DNA of 59,029 nucleotides from Muribaculaceae bacterium (GCA_029055345.1 JAIDDJ010000024.1:1-59029), one strand, 5' to 3'; positions 1 through 9,947 are shown, counted from the first letter of the stretch. The notes: generated by a model from the sequence alone, not told the origin. Translations and numbers: made by a program.

Positions 1-71
1 CCTGAATCTGCAAAGCGATATCCGAGGCACATCTGCGACCCTGGCATTAAGAAATTTTAGTGGATGGAGCC
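1..71. repeat. interspersed TIR element, copy A (right-hand end, truncated by window edge)
   Basis: Bases 1-71 match the right-hand end of the element at 16541-16872, starting at its CCTGAATCTGCAAAGCG segment and ending in a diverged terminal repeat (GGATGGAGCC in place of GAATGAGGTC) followed by TTA at 72-74. It is the most diverged of the clear copies. It ends 4 bases from the lon stop codon (TGA, complement of 76-78). The rest of the element lies outside the window. No ORF is visible in it. Confidence 0.75.
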
Positions 72-75
72 TTAA

Positions 76-2490
76 TCAGAGTAGGGCGTAGTCGAGAACT
101 TCCTCCGCTGTTTCCACATATTTGAACTCAAGTCCTTCGAGATATTCAGGCTTGATTTCCTCTATGTCTTTTCTGTTTTTCTCACAGAGAAGGATAGTGG
201 AGATACCGGCGCGCTTGGCAGCGAGAATCTTTTCCTTGATGCCGCCCACGGGCAGCACTCTGCCTCTGAGGGTCATCTCGCCTGTCATGGCTATCCCATT
301 CCTCACTTTTCTGCCGGTGAATGTGGAGGCCAATGAGGTCAGAATGGTTATTCCGGCTGAAGGCCCGTCTTTCGGTACAGCTCCTTCTGGCACATGCACG
401 TGGACCGTTCCGAATTCAAGCGATTTTTCCGGTATGCCGAGGCGTTCATGATTCGACTTTATATATTGGAGAGCAAGCATGGCCGATTCTTTCATCACAT
501 CGCCCAGATTGCCGGTAAGCATCAGCTTTCCATCCTTGCCGGGGGATAGGGAAGATTCTATAAATAAAATTTCGCCCCCGTTCTGAGTCCATGCCAGTCC
601 TGTTACCACGCCGGGAGTGTCATTCCCCTCATATTGGTCGTTGAAGGCTTCCGGTTTGCCTAATAATTGCGGAATATCGGCAGCATCCACCGTGTGGAGA
701 AAATCTTTCCCTGACGCTTTAAGGCGGGCAAGTTTCCGAAGCACTTCGCAAATCTTTTTCTCAAGGCGTCTCACTCCGCTTTCGCGCGTATATAATGAGA
801 TAATCTCCAGAAGCGCTGCATCGGTAAAGCTCACTTCATTCTCAGCAAAACCAAGTTCTTTCAGGTCGCGGGGAATAAGATGTCGCTTTGCTATTTCCAG
901 TTTCTCCGCCTCGATATATCCTCCGATTTCAATAAGCTCCATACGGTCGAGCAGCGGCGCCGAAAGATTCTGGAGAGAGTTTGCCGTCGCTATGAAGAGC
1001 ACTTTAGACAGGTCGTAGTCCTCATCTATATAGTTGTCATGGAATTTGCAGTTTTGTTCCGGGTCCAGCACTTCAAGAAGTGCCTGTTCGGGATCGCCCT
1101 TATAATCCTTGCCTATTTTGTCGATTTCATCGAGCACCATCACCGGATTACCGGTGCCGGCCTGTTCGAGAGCATGAATGATTCTTCCGGGCATCGAACC
1201 GAGATAAGTGCGGCGGTGTCCCCGGATTTCCGCTTCATCATGCAAGCCTCCCAGAGCAACTCGCACATATTTTCTCCCGAGTGCTTCAGCTATTGATTTA
1301 CCGAGAGAAGTCTTTCCGACTCCCGGAGGCCCGTAGAGACACAGGATTGGGGATTTGGTGTCGCCCCGAAGTTTCATCACTGCCATCTGCTCGATAATTC
1401 TCTCCTTAACTTTCTCCAGCCCGAAATGGTCGCGGTCAAGAACCTCCTCTACCTTGTCGAGCGTGAAATCCGTGTCATCCATATGAAGCCAGGGGAGTCC
1501 CAGGAAAGTGTCGAGATATGTATATTGCACGGCATAGTCGGGAGTATTCGGATTGAACCGCTCGAGTTTTCGGAGTTCCTTTTCGAACCGGGCTTTGGTG
1601 GTTTCGCTCCATTCCTTTGTCAAGGAACGCGCGCACAATTCATCAATCTCCGCATCTTCGGCATCGCCTAATTCGCGTTTTATCTGTTGCATCTGGGTTC
1701 TCAGAAATTCCTCCCTCTGACGGTTGGCCATTTCTGCCGCTGTCTTCTGACCGATTTCCGATTTCACCATGAGGTTCTGACGCTCGTTTTCCAGAAGTGC
1801 GATAAAATAATCCCTGCGTTCGGAAAGCGACGTTTCGGAAAGCAGCGAATAGCGGCTATCTGTAGGAACCGGAGAATTCTGCATCATGAAGCTCAATCTC
1901 TTCATCGACCGAAGCGGCATGTCGTGCATATATTTCGTGAGGTCATTTCGGTCGCTTTCACTCAGGAACATTTTTAAGGAGTCATACAGTTTCTCGAGCT
2001 TTTCCTCCTGAGCGAAGTCTTCAGCAGTAGGATTTATGAGTTGAGGCATTACCACGCCGACAGTGCCCTTCAGTCCGGTAGCACTGTTCTTCAGCTCCAA
2101 TACCTGCACCTGATGACTCATATCTATCTCCACCATCAATGAACCATCCGGCATATCCTGCTTCCTGACAATATATCCCAAAGTTCCGAAATAATCTGTG
2201 ATATGTTCATTCTTGACAAGAGCATAAGCCGCCGGAAAAGTTTCATCGGGTAAAAAGAAGCATATCGGTTTTTTGCCTCGGTTCTTTTTTATGGATTCTA
2301 TAGTCTCCGGATTTGTAAATCGTGCCGTTACCCGGAGGTAAGGGAAGAACACCTCGTCTTCAAGAGGGATAAGGGTAGTATTCCTGACATTGTCAAGAAT
2401 TACAGCCTGGGTTTCTGAACCGGGTGTCCAATATATTGATGTGCCCTCTGCGGGAAGACACGGATACTTTAATTTTGTCTCGTTTGACAT
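76..2490 (-). CDS. lon: ATP-dependent protease Lon (endopeptidase La)
   Basis: Cytosolic AAA+ serine protease that degrades misfolded and regulatory proteins. Domain order is an N-terminal LON substrate-binding domain (about residues 35-235), a helical linker, an AAA domain with Walker A GPPGVGKT (about 390) and Walker [10 protein letters not shown], and a C-terminal peptidase with catalytic Ser711 in PKDGPSAG and Lys752 in PVGGIKEK. Both members of the Ser-Lys dyad are intact, and 804 aa is the usual length. I start it at the ATG at 2490 (MSNETK). A frame opening 10 codons earlier at a TTG (2520) would start inside the probable -7 box (2518-2525), so that start is unlikely. It is transcribed divergently from trmN6 only 45 bp away. 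Element copy A sits immediately downstream. Confidence 0.97.
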   Translation of the reverse strand: MSNETKLKYPCLPAEGTSIYWTPGSETQAVILDNVRNTTLIPLEDEVFFPYLRVTARFTNPETIESIKKNRGKKPICFFLPDETFPAAYALVKNEHITDYFGTLGYIVRKQDMPDGSLMVEIDMSHQVQVLELKNSATGLKGTVGVVMPQLINPTAEDFAQEEKLEKLYDSLKMFLSESDRNDLTKYMHDMPLRSMKRLSFMMQNSPVPTDSRYSLLSETSLSERRDYFIALLENERQNLMVKSEIGQKTAAEMANRQREEFLRTQMQQIKRELGDAEDAEIDELCARSLTKEWSETTKARFEKELRKLERFNPNTPDYAVQYTYLDTFLGLPWLHMDDTDFTLDKVEEVLDRDHFGLEKVKERIIEQMAVMKLRGDTKSPILCLYGPPGVGKTSLGKSIAEALGRKYVRVALGGLHDEAEIRGHRRTYLGSMPGRIIHALEQAGTGNPVMVLDEIDKIGKDYKGDPEQALLEVLDPEQNCKFHDNYIDEDYDLSKVLFIATANSLQNLSAPLLDRMELIEIGGYIEAEKLEIAKRHLIPRDLKELGFAENEVSFTDAALLEIISLYTRESGVRRLEKKICEVLRKLARLKASGKDFLHTVDAADIPQLLGKPEAFNDQYEGNDTPGVVTGLAWTQNGGEILFIESSLSPGKDGKLMLTGNLGDVMKESAMLALQYIKSNHERLGIPEKSLEFGTVHVHVPEGAVPKDGPSAGITILTSLASTFTGRKVRNGIAMTGEMTLRGRVLPVGGIKEKILAAKRAGISTILLCEKNRKDIEEIKPEYLEGLEFKYVETAEEVLDYALL

Positions 2491-2504
2491 TTTTTGTAAT
2501 TTTG
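2474..2504 (+). promoter_or_regulatory. promoter of trmN6 (Bacteroidetes type)
   Basis: TTTG at 2474-2477 and TAATTTTG at 2497-2504 are separated by exactly 19 bases, matching the sigma-ABfr consensus TTTG-N19-TAnnTTTG. The predicted start of transcription is near 2511, about 25 bases ahead of the trmN6 ATG at 2536. It lies over the first codons of the divergent lon gene. Confidence 0.7.
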
Positions 2505-2517
2505 CTCTTAGAAGATG

Positions 2518-2525
2518 CAAAATTA
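2518..2525 (-). promoter_or_regulatory. -7 box of lon promoter
   Basis: On the minus strand this reads TAATTTTG, a full TAnnTTTG match, about 30 bases ahead of the lon ATG at 2490. No TTTG lies at the ideal 19-base spacing; the closest (complement of 2540-2543) is 14 bases away, so the -33 part is unclear. Confidence 0.5.
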
Positions 2526-2535
2526 GTCAAAAATT

Positions 2536-3300
2536 ATGACAAAGCGAAATAGTGTGTTCCGTTTCAAGCAATTTGAATGTTCCCACTCGAAGAGCTCGAT
2601 GAAGATAGGAGTCGATGCCGTATTGATAGGAGCTTGGGCCGGTATTAAGGGCGTTCGCACTATTCTTGATGTCGGGACCGGCTGCGGCATAATAGCGCTG
2701 ATGTGCGCCCAAAGAAATGCGGATGCACAAATAGAGGCTATCGACATTGATGCCGATTCAATCGCGGAGGCTATAGAGAATTTTAATGCTTCGCCCTGGC
2801 GTGAAAGACTCAACGCAAGGGTAGTGGATTTCAACTCTTATGCACATCAGAAGTTTGACCTTATTATTTCAAACCCTCCCTATTTCAAATCCGGAATCGA
2901 TGCGCCACTGTCGCCGCGCTTAAAAGCTCGTCATGAAGATACCCTCTCCCCGGCTGTACTATTGACAAAAGGAGCCGAATTGCTCACCGATGCCGGACGC
3001 ATAGCAATGGTGCTACCGGCCGATAGACTTGAAGCGGCAAGCTCAGCAGCCCGGAGCGCAGGACTATCCGTAATGCGATTATGCAAAGTCAAGGGGCACA
3101 TGGATGCCCCGGTCAAAAGAGTCCTTGTAGAATTTGCACGCGTAAAAAAGCCGAACGGAACCGTCGACCACAAAGAAACATCTTGTCCGGAAGAAACATT
3201 GGCTCCCGTAGATCCTGAGTTTCTGATTCTTGAAGAATCTCCGGGAGTCCCGACCTCTGCGCACAGAACTCTCTGCGCCGATTTCTATCTTTATTACTGA
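2536..3300 (+). CDS. trmN6: tRNA1(Val) (adenine(37)-N6)-methyltransferase (TrmN6/YfiC family)
   Basis: Class I SAM-dependent N6-adenine methyltransferase; family members modify A37 of tRNA1-Val. The SAM-binding motif I LDVGTGCGII lies at about residues 43-52, an acidic motif II (EAIDIDADS) follows, and the N6-adenine catalytic motif NPPY is at about 113-116 (IISNPPYFKSG). The 254 aa length is close to the family norm. It has its own promoter at 2474-2504. Other NPPY methyltransferases (PrmC, RsmC) are alternatives, but the compact single-domain layout and FKQFECSHSKSSMKIGVDAVL-like N-terminus favour TrmN6. Confidence 0.88.
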   Translation: MTKRNSVFRFKQFECSHSKSSMKIGVDAVLIGAWAGIKGVRTILDVGTGCGIIALMCAQRNADAQIEAIDIDADSIAEAIENFNASPWRERLNARVVDFNSYAHQKFDLIISNPPYFKSGIDAPLSPRLKARHEDTLSPAVLLTKGAELLTDAGRIAMVLPADRLEAASSAARSAGLSVMRLCKVKGHMDAPVKRVLVEFARVKKPNGTVDHKETSCPEETLAPVDPEFLILEESPGVPTSAHRTLCADFYLYY

Positions 3301-3329
3301 TTCCGCCGACAGAAATGGACGGGGGGAGG

Positions 3330-4163
3330 TTATTTGTATTCTGTTAGTTCATCCGGGTGAAAAATGATTGTAGTTGTCGCCACGGGTGCGGCCAGGAAGT
3401 AACCGAGACAAAAGTCACCATGCCACATCCGGGGGCCATTGCTGTCATTCGCCAGTGCAGTCAGATAATCTACCATTTTTCTGTCGATGGGAATGACCAG
3501 TGCCGTCACTTCATCACCCTCTCTCAATGCATCCGCCTCATCCTCTTCGTCAAGATCCTTCCGCGAGGTCATCATGACACAGGATATAAGGCCTTGGTTC
3601 CCAATGCGTCTGTCGATTACGCTCCATTTATATGGTTTTCCGTTCCGTAGAATACGGACCCAAAAGCAGTTGTCGGCATCGTCGGGTATTTCCTTGAAAG
3701 TTACGCGCAGGACTGCCACATAGTCGTATGGCATCTTGATCCATTGAAACTGCATGTCGACAATTTCCGTCTTATCTTTCATCGCGCTTTCTGATCGGAA
3801 TTCCTTACCTGAGGTCTTTACATCGACTCTATATTCATGCCCCGGCACACCGGGAGTAACATCACCGAAAGAACCGTCATCCTTTAACGGCAGAGCTCTT
3901 TCAATCCCTGCAGTAATATCAGTGAGTAAGACTTCTGCGTCAGTCACGGGAGTAAGGTCCATCGCCTCATCCATCGGTGTGGCATAGGTTAGCCTGACGT
4001 TAGTGCCTTCACCTGTCAGCGTTCCTTCTATGACAAGAGGGGAGGGAACATCGTGATATTTGAAATCAAGTTCCTTCTCGCAGCCCGTAAAGACTGAAAG
4101 CAGCAGCAGACTCGAAATGCATCTTAACGCTGTTTTGGTATAAGTATAAGATGAAACCTTCAT
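3330..4163 (-). CDS. DUF4249 family lipoprotein
   Basis: 277 aa predicted lipoprotein: an N-terminal signal sequence ends in the lipobox VFTGC (Cys at about residue 28), and the mature part begins CEKELDFKY. A beta-rich N-terminal part (PLVIEGTLTGEGTNVRLTYATPM) is typical of DUF4249, a Bacteroidetes family of unknown biochemical function usually encoded just downstream of a TonB-dependent receptor. That is the arrangement here: the receptor at 4230-6299 is on the same strand 66 bp upstream. I infer an outer-membrane or periplasmic accessory partner of that receptor; no ligand can be named. Confidence 0.8.
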   Translation of the reverse strand: MKVSSYTYTKTALRCISSLLLLSVFTGCEKELDFKYHDVPSPLVIEGTLTGEGTNVRLTYATPMDEAMDLTPVTDAEVLLTDITAGIERALPLKDDGSFGDVTPGVPGHEYRVDVKTSGKEFRSESAMKDKTEIVDMQFQWIKMPYDYVAVLRVTFKEIPDDADNCFWVRILRNGKPYKWSVIDRRIGNQGLISCVMMTSRKDLDEEDEADALREGDEVTALVIPIDRKMVDYLTALANDSNGPRMWHGDFCLGYFLAAPVATTTIIFHPDELTEYK

Positions 4164-4229
4164 TATAAATTAATAAGTAAAAATTAATTGATAAATGTTT
4201 ATTTTATTGACTGAGGTCTTAACAGCCAC

Positions 4230-6299
4230 TTAGAATTTTAATGTGTAGGAAACGGAAGGTATTATACCGAAAAGGGATTGCTGCACAGCGTGGGTACCAG
4301 AAGGATTTGAAGGATCATCCTTAAAGTAAATCACGAAAGGGCTGTAATGGCAATAAGCGTTATAAACCCCGAAAGCCCATATGGAAGTCACTTTACGCCC
4401 GGTCCGGGTGTAAGTTGCGGAAAGATCGAGCCGATGGGATGGAGGAGTTTCGTAAGTATTCCTTCCCGAATAATAATAGCAGGTGATTCCGGCGATCTGA
4501 TACTTCTCATCGGGAGCGGTCAGAGGTCTCCCCGATGAGAATGTCCAGGCAGCGGAAATGTTCCATTTGGGCGTCAATTCATATATAGCCACGATCGCTA
4601 AGTCGTTCCTCCTGTCGTTGGAGGCATTATACCACTTGTCTTCATTTATGCCGGGAATACGGGTCTGTGTCCTGGAAAGAGTATATGAAATCCAGCCGGT
4701 CAATTTTCCGGTGTTTTTCCTGAGCATTATCTCCATTCCATAACTTCTTCCACGGCCTCCGAGAATGATTTCTTCGATATTAACACGAGAAAACATAGTC
4801 ATGCCATCTTTATAGTCATAGACATTTTTCATCGATTTGTAATATCCCTCGATGCTCCAGTCCCATCCACCAGAAGGGGTCATGCCAGCATAACCTATTG
4901 AATAGAGAACCGAATGTTCGGGTCGTATCCGAACTGATGTGATGGCATATCTGTCAAAAGGGAAAGTAGTTGACGAGGACCTCACACCGTGGATATTCTG
5001 TGTGGTGACCGAGGCCCCGATTTTGATGTTGTGGTTCTCGTTAATATTCACCCTCACGCTTCCTCTCGGTTCAAAATTGAAGTACGTCTTGTCAGCATAG
5101 TCGGGCATCTCCTCATTGATAGCGGTGAAATCATGGAATCGATCATCACCCAAGGCTGAAAACAATGAAAATCGACTGCCGACATAAATTGAAATGCGAT
5201 TGGCGAAACTGCCCTCGTAACCTATCCACAAAGCATTTTGCCATCCGCTCTTCAAATCAAGGAAGTGAGTATTATCGACCGACATATCTCCCGATTTTAC
5301 CCTGAATAATTCCGATCTGATACCTAACTCAAGCGAATGATTGTCGGATAATTTGCAAGTGGCCCTTTCATTGAGAGAGTATGACTGAATAAACTGTTTC
5401 ATCTCCTGATTAGAATCCATAATATCCATTCCCATCAGGGTGGTGTAATCTGTTACTGCGGCCGTAGTCGTGAAGTTCCATCCGGATCCAGTTCGACAGT
5501 TCCAGTGGATGCTCCCTGCGAGATTTCCCCAATTCATTGTCATAAGGTCTGATATAGCGAGATTATCGCGCGAGACAAAGAAAGTGGCATTGATAAAATT
5601 ATCGGAATTTATCTTATAATGCAGTTTGGCATTTATATCCCAAAAATTCATGATAGTGTGGCGATACTGAGGAATCAATTTAAGGAACAGGTCGACATAC
5701 GACCTACGGGCGGCAACTGCAAAAGAGAGTCTGTCTTTGACTACCGGTCCTTCGCCCGCAACCTTGGCGTTTAGAATTCCTATTGTTCCGGAAAAATGAT
5801 ACTGCTCGAGATCTCCCGATCTGGCATTGGTCTCCAAAACTGATGACGAGGCCCCTCCGAACTGTGCGGGGATCGGACCCTTGTGCAAAGTGGCCCGACT
5901 CATGGCGTCATCATTGAATGTGGAAAAAATACCCATCAGATGGGAAGGGTTGTAGAGTGTCATCCCATCCATCATCACAAGATTTTGATATGCATTGCCT
6001 CCTCTCACTTCAAAACCACCCGCACCATCGGATTCTCCGTGGACACCGGGTAAAAGCGTGATTGACTTGATTATATCCGTTTCGCCGAACATCTGAGGGG
6101 TAAGGGCAAGTGTATTCAATTCCAGATTTTCACTTCCGAGCTTGCCGGTAGAGATTCTTTGTCTGGCGGATTGGCCGGTAACGACTACTTCATCCAATAT
6201 TTTATTCTCAATCGAATCAACAGCTTCTTTTGCAAATAGTTGCGAGGGAATTACACTCAAAGAAACAGAGAGTAAAATAAATAATTTTGGGTCAATCAT
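4230..6299 (-). CDS. TonB-dependent outer-membrane receptor (plug + barrel)
   Basis: 689 aa. A signal peptide (about residues 1-23) is followed almost at once by a TonB-box-like stretch DEVVVTGQ and a plug domain with PGVHGESDGAGGFEVRGG and MMDGMTLYNPSHLMG, then a beta-barrel ending in the aromatic residue F (VSYTLKF). It lacks the N-terminal carboxypeptidase-D-like domain of SusC proteins and no SusD gene is adjacent, so it is not a classical PUL receptor. The DUF4249 lipoprotein follows in the same direction and is probably co-transcribed. Substrate unknown. A promoter matching the Bacteroidetes consensus lies at 6333-6363. Confidence 0.9.
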   Translation of the reverse strand: MIDPKLFILLSVSLSVIPSQLFAKEAVDSIENKILDEVVVTGQSARQRISTGKLGSENLELNTLALTPQMFGETDIIKSITLLPGVHGESDGAGGFEVRGGNAYQNLVMMDGMTLYNPSHLMGIFSTFNDDAMSRATLHKGPIPAQFGGASSSVLETNARSGDLEQYHFSGTIGILNAKVAGEGPVVKDRLSFAVAARRSYVDLFLKLIPQYRHTIMNFWDINAKLHYKINSDNFINATFFVSRDNLAISDLMTMNWGNLAGSIHWNCRTGSGWNFTTTAAVTDYTTLMGMDIMDSNQEMKQFIQSYSLNERATCKLSDNHSLELGIRSELFRVKSGDMSVDNTHFLDLKSGWQNALWIGYEGSFANRISIYVGSRFSLFSALGDDRFHDFTAINEEMPDYADKTYFNFEPRGSVRVNINENHNIKIGASVTTQNIHGVRSSSTTFPFDRYAITSVRIRPEHSVLYSIGYAGMTPSGGWDWSIEGYYKSMKNVYDYKDGMTMFSRVNIEEIILGGRGRSYGMEIMLRKNTGKLTGWISYTLSRTQTRIPGINEDKWYNASNDRRNDLAIVAIYELTPKWNISAAWTFSSGRPLTAPDEKYQIAGITCYYYSGRNTYETPPSHRLDLSATYTRTGRKVTSIWAFGVYNAYCHYSPFVIYFKDDPSNPSGTHAVQQSLFGIIPSVSYTLKF

Positions 6300-6332
6300 T
6301 CAAAAGATAAGATTAAATAACCAAAGTTAGTG

Positions 6333-6363
6333 CAAAATTAATACAATATTCTCTCTTCACAAT
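6333..6363 (-). promoter_or_regulatory. promoter of the TonB receptor/DUF4249 operon
   Basis: The minus strand has TAATTTTG (complement of 6333-6340) preceded, 19 bases upstream, by ATTG (complement of 6360-6363), a one-base departure from TTTG. The leader to the ATG at 6299 is about 27 nt. Confidence 0.55.
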
Positions 6364-6595
6364 GAAATCGCTGAGAAATGCCGAGAAAAGGCATACAAAT
6401 TAAGCACTTGTGTAAGCCTATTGCCCTTATGACTCCGAATTTTTAAGGAACATTCTCAAAATTCTTTTTGGTTGGCTAATATAGATTAAACTTATATTTT
6501 ATTATTTTGTCTTATAATAAAATCTATAGCCTTGCTTCCGTTATAAATATTAAATTGTTATAATGATGAATTAAGGCATTTAACATCCAAACGCT
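6364..6595. other. AT-rich intergenic region between divergent genes
   Basis: No ORF or RNA gene is recognisable. A near-consensus -7 box TTATTTTG for the rightward gene is at 6502-6509, but no TTTG lies at the correct distance. TTTTTAAGGAA occurs at 6440-6450; the same string forms one arm of the inverted repeat upstream of groES. Confidence 0.4.
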
Positions 6596-8035
6596 ATGAG
6601 AAGAATTATTTTAGGTCTAACCATCGTTTCCATGAGTGCATCTTTAATGTTTGCACAGGACGACTTCGACGACATCTATTACAATCCCTCTCCCAAGGCT
6701 TCGACTAAAACGGACTCTTCGAAGACAAAGAAATCCAAGAATAAAAAGAAGAAATCGAATTATATCGCAGACTTCAGCGATATGGATATAGACGAATACA
6801 ACAAGAGAGGCTTCTATTATGAAACGGATATCGACACCATCGGTGCGCGCGTGGAATCCGAAGAGGACTTTGTTTATACCCAGCAGATACAGAAATATTA
6901 CAACCCGACTATTGTGGTGGATAATTCCGATATTCTGGCGGATGTCCTTGAGAATTCATATGGCAATGTAGAGGTAGTAGTGAAAAACAATACTCCGGTC
7001 TTCACATCTGTATATTATTCGGATTATCCCTGGGCTCCGGGTTATTATAACTGGAATTATCGCCCGGCGTGGACGTGGTCATACGCATGGGGTCCGGTAA
7101 GTTTCGCATGGAATTTCGGTCCGTCATGGACATGGAGTTTCGGACCGTCATGGGCTTGGTATCCCGGTTCATATTGGGGCTGGGGTCCCGGATGGGGTTA
7201 TTCACCCTGGTATCCGCCTTATCACTATCACCGTCCATGTCCTCCTCCCAGACCATATTATGCGGCTTATAACCGCCCGGGGGCAAGCCGTCCCGTTATT
7301 GCAGGAGCAGGTTGGTCTTCAGGGACTCGCCCCGGAGGAAGGCCGGCACCCGGTCTGGCAGGCTCCTCGCAACGTCCTACCGGACAATATGGTCGCCCTG
7401 GTAGCAGCATTTCGGGGCACCCTGGAAATAGCGGATCGGTTGCTCGTCCCGGCTCAAGCTCCACCGCTACCCGTCCTGCAGGAATTCAGACAGGAAACGT
7501 AAGCCGTCCGTCAGGTAACAGAGTGGACTTGAACAAAACCACTCATACACAGTCAGGAAGACCATCCAAAGGTGAAGCGGGCGTCCAGGGGACTCCTGTT
7601 TCCCCCGATAGACCCGGAAATCCGGGAAGAAATCCTGTCGTCAAGGATAAAGCCACGGTGAATGGCGCGGCTACTATAAATAGTAATAAGGGCTACTCCA
7701 TAGGTTCCGATAAGAAGGCTACTTCTGAAAAATCCACCATGACGGTTCCAAACAAGACTACTAACACAAGGGATGTAAAGTCTACCGACCGTTCAAATAG
7801 AAACAGTGGCACATCGAGTCGGGTATATAATTCCGGTTCCTCCAACCGCTCTTCGAACTCCGGCACTTCCAACAGAAGTTATAACAGCGGCTCGTCCAAT
7901 AGAAGCTACAGCACCGGCTCGTCCAATAGAAGCTACAATTCAGGTGCATCCCGCAGCAGCGGCACATCCCGTAGTAGCGGAGGAGTAAGAAGCAGCGGAG
8001 GCTCGCACGGTGGTGGTCGCGGAGGCCGCAGATAA
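6596..8035 (+). CDS. secreted low-complexity protein, Trp/Tyr/Pro-rich centre and Ser/Arg/Gly-rich tail
   Basis: 479 aa, function not recognised. A signal peptide (MRRIILGLTIVSMSASLMFAQ) leads into an acidic/Lys-rich stretch. Residues about 145-225 are packed with Trp, Tyr, Pro and Gly (for example SWTWSFGPSWAWYPGSYWG), residues about 225-310 are Pro/Gly/Ser/Arg rich, and the last ~80 residues are imperfect repeats of the SNRSYNSG type ending in GGRGGRR. Related low-complexity exported proteins occur in Bacteroidales next to OmpP1/FadL barrels, as here (next gene 124 bp downstream). The composition suggests an unfolded or sticky extracytoplasmic protein. A short hairpin follows it at 8100-8135. 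Confidence 0.8.
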   Translation: MRRIILGLTIVSMSASLMFAQDDFDDIYYNPSPKASTKTDSSKTKKSKNKKKKSNYIADFSDMDIDEYNKRGFYYETDIDTIGARVESEEDFVYTQQIQKYYNPTIVVDNSDILADVLENSYGNVEVVVKNNTPVFTSVYYSDYPWAPGYYNWNYRPAWTWSYAWGPVSFAWNFGPSWTWSFGPSWAWYPGSYWGWGPGWGYSPWYPPYHYHRPCPPPRPYYAAYNRPGASRPVIAGAGWSSGTRPGGRPAPGLAGSSQRPTGQYGRPGSSISGHPGNSGSVARPGSSSTATRPAGIQTGNVSRPSGNRVDLNKTTHTQSGRPSKGEAGVQGTPVSPDRPGNPGRNPVVKDKATVNGAATINSNKGYSIGSDKKATSEKSTMTVPNKTTNTRDVKSTDRSNRNSGTSSRVYNSGSSNRSSNSGTSNRSYNSGSSNRSYSTGSSNRSYNSGASRSSGTSRSSGGVRSSGGSHGGGRGGRR

Positions 8036-8099
8036 CCTGATGAGGGTTATAGTCAAAACAATTTTAACATGATAATTAAATTCAGTCATTAAAAAGAAT

Positions 8100-8135
8100 C
8101 GTGCGTATCAGATGAGTAAGCCACTGCTACGCACG
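8100..8135 (+). terminator. hairpin between the low-complexity gene and the OmpP1/FadL gene
   Basis: Perfect 8-bp stem CGTGCGTA / TACGCACG with a 20-base loop, followed by the T-rich TTTCTCGTTTT. It may partly terminate the upstream gene or sit in the leader of the downstream one, whose ATG is 24 bases further on. Confidence 0.45.
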
Positions 8136-8158
8136 TTTCTCGTTTTATACTTAAAATC

Positions 8159-9898
8159 ATGAAACAATTATTTACTTTACTTGCTTTAGCGGCCATACCC
8201 GCAGCGGTGTCAGCCCAAAGCGTTCCCGCGGCGATAACCGTTTCGCAACATGATCTCAGGGGCACAGCAAGATTTATGTCGATGGCCGGAGCGTTTGGTG
8301 CGCTCGGTGGAGACCTTTCCTGTCTCTCTCAGAATCCGGGTGGTATAGGAATATACCGTAGTAATGATGTCGGGTTTACGCTCGGACTTGATTTCAAAAA
8401 TTCCACTTCCGACAGTCAGGGATTGTCTACAGGACTCAGCAACACTTCGTTTAATCTCAACAACATCGGCGGAGTGTTTACGATGAAACTCTACAATAAT
8501 TCAGTTCCTAACATCAACTTCGGCTTCACATATAATAAAGTCGCGGATTTCGACCGGCGATTCAAAGGGACAGTGCCTCAGCTGCGCACGTCGCTCAGTA
8601 ATTATATCGCCGGTGTGTCGAATCAGTACGGGCTGAATGAGTGGGATGTCAGCTATGGCGACAATTACGATCCATATAACCCTCCGGTAGGAAACAGGGC
8701 AGTGCCTTGGATTACTGTTCTGGGCTATTATGGTTTCCTCACCACTCCCGAAGGAGATCCGGAAAATCCTCAATGGTACGGACAGTTCGGTGATGACACG
8801 AAGGGAACCGGATATTTCGATGTCGAGGAGAAAGGCTCAGTGGATGAATATAATATAGCCGTGGGTGGAAATATTGCCAATACCGTGTTCTGGGGAGCCG
8901 ATTTAGGTATCACTTCCCTTGATTACAGAATTTCAACCATCTGGGAAGAAGATTTGCACGATGCTTATGTCTTCGACCCGAATACTGAGAAAGTAGGGCA
9001 GATGTCGGCTAATTGGGCCATGTTCGACAATTACCGACTGAATGGCACGGGTGTCAATTTCAAGCTCGGTGTAATCGTTAAGCCTATTCAGGAGCTGAGA
9101 ATCGGTTTTGCTTTCCACACACCGACTTATTATACTCTCAATGAGACTTATTACGATGAGCATCTTGATTATTCCTATCCTTTCCCGACCAAGAATCATT
9201 CCACATGGGCCAACGACGGGCAGTCTGCCGTGAATTCATTAAGTCTGACCACTCCATGGAGGTTGATTGCAAGTCTGGCTGGAGTAATCGGCCAAAACCT
9301 GATTATCTCAGCTGATTATGAATGGGCTACATACGGCTCGATAAAATACGGAGATGCTTCCAACTACGGTTATTACGATCCCTGGTGGGATTGGGATAAT
9401 CCGTGGAACGACTGGGGATGGGACGGTTGGTATGGAAAGCCGGCAAAGAATAATGTATCGAGATCCGACGGATACGATTCCAGATATTCCTATACTTCTC
9501 CCAACGATTATGCGAATGCAAAGATAAAGGAAATCTATCGTGACACCCACACCCTGCGTCTGGGAGCGGAATTCCGCGTATTGCCAAACTTCAGCATTCG
9601 CGCCGGTTATAGTTTCTCGACTTCTCCGGTGTCGGATGCCGCCAGAAATAACCGCGTGAGTGTGCCAGGTACGGGTATTCTTACGAATTATTCGCTTGAC
9701 AATTCCACCAATATCGTTTCATGTGGCGTAGGCTATCGTTACAAAGGATTCTATGCTGACCTCGCTTATATGTATAAGAACATGTCGTCAGATTATTATC
9801 CTTTCTCGGTGGATATCGCAGATCCTTCGACAGCACCCAAATCTAAAGTTACTTTCGAGAACAACAACCTCGCCTTGACAATGGGTTACAAATTCTAA
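8159..9898 (+). CDS. OmpP1/FadL-family outer-membrane barrel protein
   Basis: 579 aa. A signal peptide (MKQLFTLLALAAIPAAVSAQ) is followed by the family start region, with MSMAGAFGALGGDLSCLSQNPGGIGIYRS at about residues 40-70 corresponding to the FadL/TodX helical hatch start (the N-P-A/G-G pattern). The remaining sequence has alternating aromatic barrel strands and ends in Phe (LALTMGYKF), the usual outer-membrane insertion signal. Family members move hydrophobic compounds across the outer membrane; the substrate here cannot be told. The Trp/Asp/Gly-rich stretch at about 405-430 (WWDWDNPWNDWGWDGW) is probably an extracellular loop. A strong hairpin terminator follows. Confidence 0.85.
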   Translation: MKQLFTLLALAAIPAAVSAQSVPAAITVSQHDLRGTARFMSMAGAFGALGGDLSCLSQNPGGIGIYRSNDVGFTLGLDFKNSTSDSQGLSTGLSNTSFNLNNIGGVFTMKLYNNSVPNINFGFTYNKVADFDRRFKGTVPQLRTSLSNYIAGVSNQYGLNEWDVSYGDNYDPYNPPVGNRAVPWITVLGYYGFLTTPEGDPENPQWYGQFGDDTKGTGYFDVEEKGSVDEYNIAVGGNIANTVFWGADLGITSLDYRISTIWEEDLHDAYVFDPNTEKVGQMSANWAMFDNYRLNGTGVNFKLGVIVKPIQELRIGFAFHTPTYYTLNETYYDEHLDYSYPFPTKNHSTWANDGQSAVNSLSLTTPWRLIASLAGVIGQNLIISADYEWATYGSIKYGDASNYGYYDPWWDWDNPWNDWGWDGWYGKPAKNNVSRSDGYDSRYSYTSPNDYANAKIKEIYRDTHTLRLGAEFRVLPNFSIRAGYSFSTSPVSDAARNNRVSVPGTGILTNYSLDNSTNIVSCGVGYRYKGFYADLAYMYKNMSSDYYPFSVDIADPSTAPKSKVTFENNNLALTMGYKF

Positions 9899-9947
9899 TC
9901 GGATGCACTTCCTAAAATAACCGGATTCTATTCCGGTATACATAAAG

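Noticed and set aside
4230..6299. SusC/SusD polysaccharide utilisation locus
   Set aside because: The receptor lacks the SusC N-terminal domain, and the partner is a DUF4249 lipoprotein, not SusD; no glycan enzymes are adjacent.
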